DNA of 64,000 nt from the NCBI RefSeq assembly GCF_003313325.1, contig NZ_QMHQ01000006.1, forward strand, positions 1-64,000, in the 5' to 3' direction. The notes below the pieces were generated by a model. The model was not told the DNA's origin. It saw only the letters and a list, made by a program, of their open reading frames with translations, and did not search any database. The DNA is from Pedobacter namyangjuensis (GTDB lineage: Bacteria > Bacteroidota > Bacteroidia > Sphingobacteriales > Sphingobacteriaceae). Within the stretch, counting starts at the first letter, position 1. The number at the start of each line of letters is the position of its first letter. Position numbers and translations under genes: made by a program. Positions 9,113 through 17,701 of the stretch are shown in pieces.

Positions 9113-9200
9113 TCAAATAGACCGTCGTTACAAAGCACAAAGCAATCTCTTTTGAGAATTAATTGGCACATAACTAACGGCGAAGAAATACTTACTAAAC

Positions 9201-10526
9201 ATGAATGCATTCGAAATTATAGGTGGTAAAAAATTAAAAGGCGAAATCACGCCTCAAGGTGCTAAAAATGAAGCACTTCAAATTTTATCAGCCGTATTAC
9301 TTACCGATCAGAAAATAACTATTAGCAACATTCCAGACATCAAGGATGTTAACAAACTTATTGAGCTTTTAGGCGATTTAGGCGTTGCTGTAGAGCGCAT
9401 TAACAAAGACACTTACACTTTCGAAGCTAAAAATATAAATTTAGAATTTTTCTCTTCTGATGTTTTTAAAGCGAAAGGTGGTGGTTTACGCGGTTCTATC
9501 ATGATTGTTGGACCACTTTTGGCTCGTTTCGGTAAAGCTGCAATTCCAAAACCAGGTGGCGATAAAATTGGTCGCCGTCGTTTAGACACTCACTTTTTAG
9601 GTTTCGAAAAATTAGGTGCAAAATTTGTTTACGATAGCAAAAAAGCATTTTTTAACGTAGACGCTACCAACCTAAAAGGCGCTTACATTTTATTAGATGA
9701 AGCTTCGGTAACAGGTACTGCAAACATTGTAATGGCTGCCGTACTTGCTAAAGGAACAACTACAATTTACAACGCTGCCTGCGAACCGTATTTGCAACAG
9801 CTTTGCAAAATGCTTAACCGCATGGGCGCAAAAATTTCGGGCATTGGGTCTAACCTTTTAACCATAGAAGGCGTAACCAAACTAGGTGGCACAGAACACA
9901 GAATGTTGCCAGATATGATCGAAATTGGCTCTTTCATCGGGTTAGCGGCCATGACAGAGTCTGAAATTACCATTAAAGATGTTTGTTACGACGAGCTAGG
10001 TGTTATACCAGAAGTATTTAAAAAACTTGGAATAAAATTAGAACGCAGAGGCGACGATATTTATATCCCTTCTCAAAAACATTACATCATAGATACTTTT
10101 ATAGATGGCTCTATCCTAACCATTGCCGATTCTCCTTGGCCAGGTTTTACACCAGATTTATTGAGTATTGTATTAGTGGTAGCTACCCAGGCGCAAGGAA
10201 ACGTACTTATCCACCAAAAAATGTTCGAAAGCCGTTTATTCTTTGTCGATAAGTTAATTGACATGGGTGCGCAAATCATTTTGTGCGATCCGCATAGAGC
10301 AACGGTTAATGGTATCGATAAAAAGTACAAATTACGCGGTATCAGCATGACTTCTCCAGATATTCGTGCAGGCGTTTCTTTGTTAATCGCAGCATTATCT
10401 GCCGAGGGAACCTCTACCATTTACAATATAGAGCAAATTGAGCGTGGTTACCAAGATATCGACATTCGTTTACGTGCTTTAGGCGCACAAATTAAACGCG
10501 TTGAAGGCTCTGGCCCAAGCCATTAA
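9201..10526 (+). CDS. murA: UDP-N-acetylglucosamine 1-carboxyvinyltransferase
   Basis: A 441-residue enzyme that transfers enolpyruvate from PEP to UDP-GlcNAc, the first committed step of peptidoglycan synthesis, in the cytoplasm. It has the two-domain EPSP-synthase-like fold: GAKNEALQILSAVLLTD near the start (K22, N23), the loop KPGGDKIGRRRLDTHFLGF (about 117-135), and the C-terminal DIRAGVSLLIAALSAEG. In E. coli the loop is PGGCTIG, with the PEP-binding Cys115 that fosfomycin alkylates. Here the codon at 9561-9563 is GAT, giving D121 instead of Cys. Asp at this place keeps activity and gives fosfomycin insensitivity in other known MurA enzymes. It follows the DUF4290 gene and ends at a strong terminator. 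Confidence 0.96.
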   Translation: MNAFEIIGGKKLKGEITPQGAKNEALQILSAVLLTDQKITISNIPDIKDVNKLIELLGDLGVAVERINKDTYTFEAKNINLEFFSSDVFKAKGGGLRGSIMIVGPLLARFGKAAIPKPGGDKIGRRRLDTHFLGFEKLGAKFVYDSKKAFFNVDATNLKGAYILLDEASVTGTANIVMAAVLAKGTTTIYNAACEPYLQQLCKMLNRMGAKISGIGSNLLTIEGVTKLGGTEHRMLPDMIEIGSFIGLAAMTESEITIKDVCYDELGVIPEVFKKLGIKLERRGDDIYIPSQKHYIIDTFIDGSILTIADSPWPGFTPDLLSIVLVVATQAQGNVLIHQKMFESRLFFVDKLIDMGAQIILCDPHRATVNGIDKKYKLRGISMTSPDIRAGVSLLIAALSAEGTSTIYNIEQIERGYQDIDIRLRALGAQIKRVEGSGPSH

Positions 10527-10545
10527 TAAACTAAAAGCATAAAGC

Positions 10546-10583
10546 AAAAGACCAGCTGTGATTTTTCATAGCTGGTCTTTTTA
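10546..10583 (+). terminator. intrinsic terminator of murA
   Basis: AAAGACCAGCTGTG and CATAGCTGGTCTTT form a long stem with one wobble and an ATTTTT loop, followed by a T-run. It lies 20 bases after the murA stop. Confidence 0.9.
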
Positions 10584-10672
10584 TTATAAGTCGTCTGGCT
10601 TAGTGCTTTGCCTACCGCAGTTAAGTATTCGAAGCTTTGTTCGAAGCGCAAATACATTACTATTTTTAAAAT

Positions 10673-10735
10673 CAGTCCTACTTTCCGCTATATCCCCGAT
10701 GAAAAATCGGGGGATGCCGCTTCAATTAGGGCTAT
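10673..10735. repeat. REP-like palindromic element with CCCCGAT hairpin
   Basis: CAGTCCTA leads into a perfect hairpin, CCCCGAT (10694-10700), loop GAAAA, ATCGGGG (10706-10712), then GATGCCGC. The element at 44896-44958 is the same in reverse complement. The 600-base gap 10527-11122 otherwise holds only other short repeat remnants (GAGCGTAATCGAAGCACTG near 10848 and CGAGCTGAGCATGACA near 10954) and no credible gene. Confidence 0.6.
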
Positions 10736-11122
10736 AAACTGAGGTTGGTGCTAAATAAGCCCCTCATTTAACAAAAGCATTTGTAAAATAAACCTGATAA
10801 AAGCGATAATACACTTTTGAGCAGAGACTTTTCAAAATTTGTTATGGTGAGCGTAATCGAAGCACTGCAAGCGATAGACAAAAGCTTTAATTTATCACTA
10901 CAGATAGCTTATCCTACTTTCGCATCACTATGTACTTCCGATATTTATCTGAACGAGCTGAGCATGACAATGCTTGAAAAAACCTTGCGTTCTTTATGTC
11001 TTAGCGGTTAAAAAATAGCCACATAGTAAAGTCAAATGTTACTATGTGATCTATGTTTCTATATGGCTAAACTTTCTTTCGCGTTAAGATACCCAGTCGA
11101 GCTGGGCATAACGAAAGTTCAA

Positions 11123-12484
11123 CTATCCCGAAATAGCTTCAATAATATCGTATTGCGTAATAATCTCGATTTTTCCTTGTTCATCCTCAACCAAAACCGC
11201 ACTTACATCTTTATTAATCATCGATGAAATTTTATCAATCGAGGTATTTAAATCAACAAAAGGCAAACTTGCAGTCATAATCTCTTTAACCGGACTCGAT
11301 TTTAATGATGGATTTTCCAAAAGTGAATCCAACACATTACTTTCGGTTACTTTTCCAATAACCATTCCTTGTTGTGTAACAGGCAGCTGAGAAATACTTA
11401 AGGTTTTCATGATGTTAATCGCTTCGATAATCGTTTTTTCGCAATCTAACGTCACTACTTCTTGGTTGCTTCGTTTAGCCAAAATAGAACGAGCAGTAAG
11501 CTTTTCGTCTTTTAAGAAACCACGTTCACGCAACCAATCTTCGTTGTACATTTTACCCATATAACGACTTCCATGATCATGAAAAATCACTACTACAACA
11601 TCTTCTGGCTTTAACTTATCCTTCAACTGCAATAGCCCCGCAATTGCCGAACCAGCAGAGTTACCCGCAAAAATGCCTTCTTTACGAGCAATATCTCTAG
11701 TCATTAAAGCAGCATCCTTATCAGTTACTTTTTCAAAAAGATCAATTACATCAAAATTTACATTTTGTGGTAAAAAGTCTTCTCCAATACCTTCTGTTAT
11801 GTAAGGATAAATTTCATCCTTGTCTAAAATACCTGTTTCTTTATATTTTTTAAATACAGAACCATAAGTATCAATTCCCCAAACTTTAATGTTAGGATTT
11901 TTCTCTTTTAGATATTTACCGGCTCCAGAAATTGTACCGCCCGTACCTACGCCTACTACTAAGTGCGTAATTTTACCTTCCGTTTGTTCCCAAATTTCAG
12001 GACCAGTTTGCTCGTAGTGGGCTTGTGTATTCGCTAAATTATCATACTGATTTGGCTTCCAAGAGTTTGGCACTTCACGCTCTAAACGAGAAGATACCGA
12101 ATAATAAGAACGCGGATCTTCTGGATCTACGTTGGTTGGGCAAACAATCACCTCTGCACCAAAAGCACGTAAAGCATCAACCTTTTCTTTAGATTGTTTA
12201 TCGGTTGTTGTAAAAATACATTTGTAGCCTTTAATAATGGCAGCCATTGCCAAACCCATTCCGGTATTTCCAGATGTACCTTCTATAATGGTTCCGCCAG
12301 GTTTTAAAACACCTCTTTTCTCAGCGTCTTCTATCATTTTTACCGCCATACGGTCTTTAATAGAATTACCTGGGTTGGTTGTTTCTACTTTAGCCAAAAC
12401 CGTAGCCGAAATTTCTTTAGTTATATTGTTTAATTTAACCAATGGCGTATTACCAATGGTTTCTAAAATATTGTTATACCACAT
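11123..12484 (-). CDS. cystathionine beta-synthase-like PLP enzyme with CBS domains
   Basis: A 453-residue fold-type II PLP enzyme. The catalytic core (about residues 1-320) has the PLP lysine K43 in NPGNSIKDRMA, the phosphate loop GTSGNTG, and the glycine-rich VGTGGTISGAGKYL. The C-terminal part (about 335-453) is a pair of CBS domains (LPVTQQGMVIGKVTESNVLD; DVSAVLVEDEQGKIEIITQYDI), as in cystathionine beta-synthase, where they bind adenosyl ligands. The expected reaction is condensation of serine (or an activated serine) with homocysteine, or cysteine synthase activity; the sequence does not separate these. The metZ gene about 19 kb away serves the same sulfur-amino-acid network. It is a single-gene unit. 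Confidence 0.9.
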   Translation of the reverse strand: MWYNNILETIGNTPLVKLNNITKEISATVLAKVETTNPGNSIKDRMAVKMIEDAEKRGVLKPGGTIIEGTSGNTGMGLAMAAIIKGYKCIFTTTDKQSKEKVDALRAFGAEVIVCPTNVDPEDPRSYYSVSSRLEREVPNSWKPNQYDNLANTQAHYEQTGPEIWEQTEGKITHLVVGVGTGGTISGAGKYLKEKNPNIKVWGIDTYGSVFKKYKETGILDKDEIYPYITEGIGEDFLPQNVNFDVIDLFEKVTDKDAALMTRDIARKEGIFAGNSAGSAIAGLLQLKDKLKPEDVVVVIFHDHGSRYMGKMYNEDWLRERGFLKDEKLTARSILAKRSNQEVVTLDCEKTIIEAINIMKTLSISQLPVTQQGMVIGKVTESNVLDSLLENPSLKSSPVKEIMTASLPFVDLNTSIDKISSMINKDVSAVLVEDEQGKIEIITQYDIIEAISG

Positions 12485-12615
12485 GCCACAAAAATACGTA
12501 ATGACAATAAGTATTTTATTATCTAATATGAATTCAAAATTTAATATTAAAAAAATCGAAATAAAATTATTTTATTTCATAAACTACCAATTAAGTATAC
12601 TTTAATACTACATTA

Positions 12616-13707
12616 TTAGGCAAGCTTATATAATTTTCCGGGAAGAGATACGATTACACCCTGCATTTCGAGCGTGAGCAAAATAATTGCCAGCTTACTT
12701 TGCGCAATATTTATACGTAAACTAAGTTCATCTATCCCTAATGCCTCTACCTCCAAAAGGTTATAAATTAATTGTTCGTCCTTACTCAGGTTTAGTGGCA
12801 TTTTAACCTGCACACTTTCTTTCTTCTCTGCCTCGGCATCCCAACCTAAATAATAAATTAAATCCATTGGGTTGTTAATCAAGCCAGCCCTATTGGTTTT
12901 GATTAAGAAATTACAGCCTTCAGAAAATTCATCGTTCGTTCTACCCGGAAATGCGTAAACATCTTTATTATAAGAATTTGCGATTTCGGCAGTGATTAAA
13001 GCGCCACCTTTTAAAGACGCTTCTACAACCACCGTTACATCGGCTATGCCAGCAATTATTCTGTTTCGTTTCGGAAAATTTTCCCTATCGGGATTTGTAC
13101 CCGGTAAAAACTCTGTTAATAACCCGCCATTATGCACCATTTTAAGTGTTAGTTCTTTATGCACCGCTGGGTAAATCCTATCCAATCCGTGCCCTAGAAT
13201 ACCAACCGTCGGGATACCAAAATTTAAACTTTCTTTATGCGCAGCCGCATCTATGCCATGCGCCAATCCGCTGGTAATAACTACATTGTAAGGCTGTAGA
13301 ACTTCAGCCAATTGTTTGCAAAGCATTTTCCCGTATGCTGTAGCATTACGTGTGCCTACCACACTTACAATTCTACTGTGATTTAAGTCGGCAGTGCCTT
13401 TATAATATAGCAATAGCGGTGCATCAAAACAATTTCTAAGACGTTTAGGATAATTATCATCGCCATAAAAAAACACATCTATTTTATGTTTTTCTATAAA
13501 AGCCAAGTGTTTTTCCGCTTCCGCGATAGCATTATTTTGCAGAATAGCATTCGCACGAGCTTCGCCAATGCCATCGAGCTTTAATATCTGATGTTTTTTC
13601 GCCTCGAAAACAGCTTCAGCACTACCAAAGTGAATGAGAAGGTTTTTTGCATACATTGGCCCTACTCCTTTTATTAAACTCAGCGCTATTTTGTGTACTA
13701 AACTCAT
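12616..13707 (-). CDS. dprA: DNA-processing protein DprA
   Basis: A 363-residue cytoplasmic protein that loads RecA on incoming single-stranded DNA during transformation or related recombination. A helix-hairpin-helix-like N-terminus (GVGPMYAKNLLIHFG; LDGIGEARANAIL) precedes the Rossmann-like core (about 75-290) with VVGTRNATAYG, SGLAHGIDAAAHKESL, GILGHGLDRIYP and EFLPGTNPDRENFPKRNRII. A C-terminal winged-helix segment (ELSLRINIAQSKLAIILLTLEMQGVI) is present. The ATG at 13707 is chosen; a TTG directly before it extends the frame by one residue. It is divergent from the BlaI/M56 pair, with both start regions near a double operator. Confidence 0.95.
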   Translation of the reverse strand: MSLVHKIALSLIKGVGPMYAKNLLIHFGSAEAVFEAKKHQILKLDGIGEARANAILQNNAIAEAEKHLAFIEKHKIDVFFYGDDNYPKRLRNCFDAPLLLYYKGTADLNHSRIVSVVGTRNATAYGKMLCKQLAEVLQPYNVVITSGLAHGIDAAAHKESLNFGIPTVGILGHGLDRIYPAVHKELTLKMVHNGGLLTEFLPGTNPDRENFPKRNRIIAGIADVTVVVEASLKGGALITAEIANSYNKDVYAFPGRTNDEFSEGCNFLIKTNRAGLINNPMDLIYYLGWDAEAEKKESVQVKMPLNLSKDEQLIYNLLEVEALGIDELSLRINIAQSKLAIILLTLEMQGVIVSLPGKLYKLA

Positions 13708-13780
13708 CAAATCTAAACTAGATAATTTAGTTAATAAGTCAAAATTAATTTTATTATACTGAATATCAGTTATTTAAAAT

Positions 13781-13818
13781 CAAACTACAAAAATAGTTTG
13801 ATAACTATAAAAATAGTA
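13781..13818 (+). promoter_or_regulatory. tandem BlaI-type operators
   Basis: The first is a perfect dyad, TCAAACTA (13781-13788), CAAAAA, TAGTTTGA (13795-13802). The second is ACTAT AAAA ATAGT (13805-13818). Both resemble the ACTAC/GTAGT half-sites bound by BlaI/MecI repressors. Their centres are 20 bp apart, about two helical turns, and they end 35 bases before the blaI-like start codon. Confidence 0.65.
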
Positions 13819-13852
13819 GTAACTTTAAATTAACACATTCGAAAATTATATA

Positions 13853-14221
13853 ATGAGAGAATTAACAAAAGCAGAAGAACAGGTGATGCTAATTTTATGG
13901 GAGATGAAAGAAGGCTTAGTAAAAGAGGTGATCGAAAAAATGGAACCGCCAAAGCCAGCTTACAATACTGTGTCTACCGTAATTAGGGTGTTGGAGGGTA
14001 AAGGATTTATAGATCATAAAGCCGTTGGCAATACGCATGTTTATTTCCCACTAATAACCGAGGCAGAATATAAACACTTTGCTTTTGATAAAGTGATGAA
14101 CAATTACTTCGAAAACAATTACCAAAGTTTGGTTTCCTTTCTGGTAAAGGAGAAAAACATGGATATGAACGAATTAGATGAGCTAATTGCATTGGCCGAG
14201 AAACTTAAAGAAACGAAATAA
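13853..14221 (+). CDS. BlaI/MecI/CopY family transcriptional repressor
   Basis: A 122-residue winged-helix repressor. The N-terminal DNA-binding domain spans about residues 1-80 (LTKAEEQVMLILWEMKEG; YNTVSTVIRVLEGKGFIDH carries the recognition helix), and the C-terminal helical part (about 85-122) is the dimerisation region that is cut by the partner protease in the staphylococcal systems. Length is typical. Its stop shares one base with the start of the M56 gene (TAATG), so the two are translated as a pair. A double palindrome upstream makes autorepression likely. In Bacteroidota such pairs are common without any linked beta-lactamase, and none is adjacent here. Confidence 0.93.
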   Translation: MRELTKAEEQVMLILWEMKEGLVKEVIEKMEPPKPAYNTVSTVIRVLEGKGFIDHKAVGNTHVYFPLITEAEYKHFAFDKVMNNYFENNYQSLVSFLVKEKNMDMNELDELIALAEKLKETK

Positions 14222-15774
14222 TGGAATGGTTATATTACTTATTGGAAGCAAACCTGTATTTGTTGGCATTTTACGCGTTTTATCGCGTCGCTTTGCAACA
14301 TCAGACTTTTTACAGCAACAATCGTTTTTACTTGTTAGCGAGTAGCATAACCGCTTTTGCAATTCCCTTAACACAACTAGGTTTTTTGAAACCAGCACCT
14401 ATTGTTTATCAAATGGACGTTATACAAGATTACCCAATTGAACAAACTATAGACTACGCAGCGATTATTTATTCTATTTACATTATAATAGCTCTTGGTT
14501 TTACTATTAAACTATCTAACAATCTATTTAAAATCATAAATATCTGGCTTAAAGCGAAAAAAACGAATAACGGTAATATAACGCTTATTGAGTTGAATGA
14601 CCAATCAACAGCATTCTCTTTTTTTAACCTTTTGTTCATCCATCCGAGTTTGGCTGGCAAACCAACTGTATTAAAACACGAGATGGTTCATATCAAACAG
14701 AAGCATAGTTTTGACATCTTATTTTTTGAAATTTTACAGATTATCTGCTGGTTTAATCCGATAATCTATTTTATTAAAAAGGATGTAAAATTACTGCACG
14801 AATACATTGCAGACGATGAAAGCACAAGTGTAGAAACTGACAAACATAGCTACGCAATGTTCTTAATCGAAAATTCTTTCGGAACACCAACCACCCCACT
14901 TGCAAATCAATTTTTCAATCAATCAATATTAAAAAGGAGAATCAACATGTTAAACAAGAAAAAATCTGGAAGCTGGTCTCAGCTTCGATTAGCACTAGCA
15001 CTGCCTTTAACAGGAGCAATGCTTTGTGCTTCAACCTTGGCGTTTTCTAAAGATTATGGCTATTTCGACTTGCTTCCGGAGAAAAGCAATGTTGTGCTAA
15101 GCCCGCAACAAGAAGTTAAACCCGTAAAAAAAGCAAAATCAGAAAAAGATCAAGTTAAGTTTCCTCCACCTGTTGTAAAGCCTAACGGGAAAAATCTTAA
15201 AACTCCACCACCTGTCGAACCACCGCCACCATCTTACAAAACAAAAGAGGATCAAGTAAAATTTCCTCCGCCAATCGTTAAACCTGATGGAAAAAATTTA
15301 AAGACGCCGCCACCAGTTGAGCCTCCACCTCCATCTTACAGAACAATGAAAGATCAAGTAAAATTTCCTCCACCAATCGTTAAACCTGATGGAAAAAACT
15401 TAAAAACCTCTCCAGCTGTAGAAACTCCACCGGTACCGCAAAAGGAAGATCAAGTTAAGTTTCCGCCACCGATTGTTAAACCGGATAATAAAAAGGTAAA
15501 TGAAAAAGCAGAAGATGTTACAAAGGTGAGAATTTTAGGAGAAATTGAAAAGCAACAACAGGCAATAAAGGCTAAAGATAAAAGAGTTGCAAATTTCAAC
15601 CAACAACAGATTATTCGCGATCAGGTTAAAGCTAATCAGGAAAAAATAAAGCAGGAAATTAAGAAAGCAAGGGAGAAATCAAGTGCGGAAAAATTAACTA
15701 CACTTTACAAAGCTTCTAAATTTCAGGCTTTGTTCTACCCTACTAAAACAACTAAGGGAGAAGTGGGTTGCTAA
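14221..15774 (+). CDS. M56 family (BlaR1-like) sensor metallopeptidase with Pro-rich repeats
   Basis: A 517-residue membrane protein. Hydrophobic helices lie near residues 5-22, 35-55 and 78-98; the zinc protease motif HEMVH (H153, E154, H157) is followed by a third ligand region HEYIADDE (about 193-200). A further membrane helix at about 252-275 leads to the periplasmic part. Instead of a penicillin-binding sensor domain it has four units beginning DQVKFPPP (residues 310, 344, 378 and 410) with intervening KTPPPVEPPPPS, then a charged coiled-coil-like tail (about 425-500). The usual job is to cleave its BlaI partner on a signal; what it senses is unknown. It is translationally coupled to blaI and convergent with rsmG, three bases apart. 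Confidence 0.88.
   Translation: MEWLYYLLEANLYLLAFYAFYRVALQHQTFYSNNRFYLLASSITAFAIPLTQLGFLKPAPIVYQMDVIQDYPIEQTIDYAAIIYSIYIIIALGFTIKLSNNLFKIINIWLKAKKTNNGNITLIELNDQSTAFSFFNLLFIHPSLAGKPTVLKHEMVHIKQKHSFDILFFEILQIICWFNPIIYFIKKDVKLLHEYIADDESTSVETDKHSYAMFLIENSFGTPTTPLANQFFNQSILKRRINMLNKKKSGSWSQLRLALALPLTGAMLCASTLAFSKDYGYFDLLPEKSNVVLSPQQEVKPVKKAKSEKDQVKFPPPVVKPNGKNLKTPPPVEPPPPSYKTKEDQVKFPPPIVKPDGKNLKTPPPVEPPPPSYRTMKDQVKFPPPIVKPDGKNLKTSPAVETPPVPQKEDQVKFPPPIVKPDNKKVNEKAEDVTKVRILGEIEKQQQAIKAKDKRVANFNQQQIIRDQVKANQEKIKQEIKKAREKSSAEKLTTLYKASKFQALFYPTKTTKGEVGC
15148..15486 (+). repeat. in-frame proline-rich repeats within the M56 gene
   Basis: Four copies of a unit coding for DQVKFPPPxVKPxGKNLKT followed by a proline run. 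The first three are about 102 bases (34 residues) each; the last is partial. Silent differences between copies show they are not a very recent duplication. Confidence 0.85.
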
Positions 15775-15776
15775 AC

Positions 15777-16412
15777 CTACTGCGGAATGTAAACCACAAA
15801 CTTAGTTTCGAAAAACTCTTCCTCAAAATACACTGAAAGCGGATGTAATTCTGCTTTCAGTTTTGATTCTTTAATTTCTTCGGTTAAATCGCCACCTTTT
15901 AAATATAATATCCCATTCGGGATTGCATTGATATTTTCCTTTGCAAACTTGCCACGTACCCAAGGATAAAAATCTATTAATCTAGTTACCGCTCTAGAAA
16001 CCACGAAATTAAACTTTCCAGGTACTTGCTCTGCCCGTAAATGGCTTGCTGTAACATTTGTTAACCCTAATGCGCTTGCAACTTCCGTTACAACTTTTAT
16101 CTTTTTTCCAATCGAATCTACTAAATGGAAATCTGTTTCCGGAAAAAGAATTGCCAATGGAATACCAGGAAAACCACCACCTGTACCAACATCTAAAACT
16201 CTTTCGCCAGCTTTAAAAGAGCAAAACTTAGCTATACCTAACGAATGCAAAATATGCCTTTCGTAAAGTTCTTCTATATCTTTTCTAGAGATAACGTTGA
16301 TTTGAGCATTCCAAAAACTGTACAACTCAAATAACTTTCCAAACTGCTCAACTTGATTGTCGGTTAGGTTTTTAAAATATTTAAAGATGATATCAGGCTT
16401 TACTTCAGACAT
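15777..16412 (-). CDS. rsmG: 16S rRNA (guanine527-N7)-methyltransferase
   Basis: A 211-residue SAM-dependent methyltransferase that modifies G527 of 16S rRNA. The SAM-binding motif VLDVGTGGGFPGIPLA is diagnostic for RsmG (GidB); preceding it is NVISRKDIEELYERHILHSLGI, also conserved, and the later VVSRAVTRL is the family's catalytic-region motif. Length is typical. It converges with the M56 gene, their stops being three bases apart. Loss of this methylation gives low-level streptomycin resistance in other bacteria. Confidence 0.96.
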   Translation of the reverse strand: MSEVKPDIIFKYFKNLTDNQVEQFGKLFELYSFWNAQINVISRKDIEELYERHILHSLGIAKFCSFKAGERVLDVGTGGGFPGIPLAILFPETDFHLVDSIGKKIKVVTEVASALGLTNVTASHLRAEQVPGKFNFVVSRAVTRLIDFYPWVRGKFAKENINAIPNGILYLKGGDLTEEIKESKLKAELHPLSVYFEEEFFETKFVVYIPQ

Positions 16413-16498
16413 AAATTATAGCTAATTGGATATTAAAATTATTGGAATAGAGTTTACAAGTAATAACTAAATACGTGATCTGCAAATCTTAAACTTAC

Positions 16499-17620
16499 TT
16501 ATTTCCATTGAACTTTCTTTACAAAGATAGATAGAAAGGCATTAAAGACTAAGAAAACGAACAAAAACAAGTCTAAAATTGGGAACCAAAAACGTAGCTC
16601 GCCATAATTTAAACGTTTTAACAATTTAGGATAAACAAAGCTTCTAACAACTATGCTTAAAATTAGTAGTCCGACTGCAATAAAGTGTGTTGCTGGCAAG
16701 CAAATTAAACCTATTGCCAAAACATAAAACAAAAACTGCGTAATAATTTGTAAGCTTAGTATAAACTTATGTTTTGGCTTATAAAGTTTACCAGCACCAA
16801 AATGTCTTTTTTTCTGGCGTAGATACGCGAAGAAACTTTCTTTCGGCTCGCTCCAAACATGGGTATCCTTATTAAATCTAATAGCTGTATTGCTTCTGCT
16901 TGCATTAGCATTTACAAACAAATCGTCGTCGCCAGAAGGGATATGCATGTGAGCAGCAAAACCTTTGTTTTTAAAAAACAATGCTTTTTCATATGCCATA
17001 TTTCTACCTACACCCATATAAGGCATACCTTTTAGGGCAAACGACAAATAATTTACTGCAGTAAAAAAAGTTTCGAAACGTATAAGCACATTTACCAAAC
17101 TGCGCTTTTTAAAATAGGGAGAATAACCTAATAAAATTTTGGTTTCAGGATTTTCCGGTCTTTGCATACCTGCTAACCATAACTTCGATGCTGGTTCACA
17201 ATCTGCGTCGGTAAAAACCAACCAGTCGTGCTTGGCCGCTTTTATACCCATAGTTACTGCAAATTTCTTGCCTGCAATAAACTTGGCACCTTCTGCTATG
17301 GCAACTACTTTTAAGTTACTGTGCTGTTTTTCTAAACTTTCTAAAAAGTCTTCTGTACCATCCCAAGATCTGTCATTTACAACAATCACCTCGAAATCAG
17401 GGTATTCCTGTTCAAAAACACTTGGTAAAAAAGTTTGCAAGTTGTTTAACTCGTTTCTTGCGCAAATAATTACACTTATAGGCTGTTGAGCTTGATTTAT
17501 GCTTTGATCTACCTTAACCGTTGCCAATTTTAAGTGCACGAACAAGCTAAAATAGAGTTGTATGAGAAGACAGATTGTAAGAGCGCCGAGCAGGCTAATT
17601 TCTAATAAATTTAATTCCAC
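16499..17620 (-). CDS. family 2 glycosyltransferase, membrane-bound
   Basis: A 373-residue protein with an N-terminal membrane helix (about 8-32), a GT-A catalytic domain starting PISVIICARNELNNL, and at least two C-terminal helices (about 285-310 and 340-365). The donor-binding motifs are VIVVNDRSWDGT and VFTDADCEPASK (the DxD-type DAD). It resembles the GT2 group that includes poly-GlcNAc and lipid-linked glycosyltransferases. Its substrate cannot be told from the sequence. It lies upstream of rsmG on the same strand after an 86-base gap, so co-transcription is possible. Confidence 0.88.
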   Translation of the reverse strand: MELNLLEISLLGALTICLLIQLYFSLFVHLKLATVKVDQSINQAQQPISVIICARNELNNLQTFLPSVFEQEYPDFEVIVVNDRSWDGTEDFLESLEKQHSNLKVVAIAEGAKFIAGKKFAVTMGIKAAKHDWLVFTDADCEPASKLWLAGMQRPENPETKILLGYSPYFKKRSLVNVLIRFETFFTAVNYLSFALKGMPYMGVGRNMAYEKALFFKNKGFAAHMHIPSGDDDLFVNANASRSNTAIRFNKDTHVWSEPKESFFAYLRQKKRHFGAGKLYKPKHKFILSLQIITQFLFYVLAIGLICLPATHFIAVGLLILSIVVRSFVYPKLLKRLNYGELRFWFPILDLFLFVFLVFNAFLSIFVKKVQWK

Positions 17621-17701
17621 TGATGGTGTATTTGAAAAGCTAGCAAATCTCTCATTTTTAATCTGTAATACCGATTATTGTTGATAAAAACATCGGGAAA
17701 A

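Noticed and set aside
10817..11227. Two short plus-strand frames in the gap after murA.
   Set aside because: They run through interspersed repeat remnants and into the antisense of the cystathionine synthase-like gene; no start or family support.
13708..13715. TAGATTTG on the minus strand, matching the -7 box, directly before the dprA ATG.
   Set aside because: It touches the start codon, so transcription would begin inside the gene; probably a chance match.
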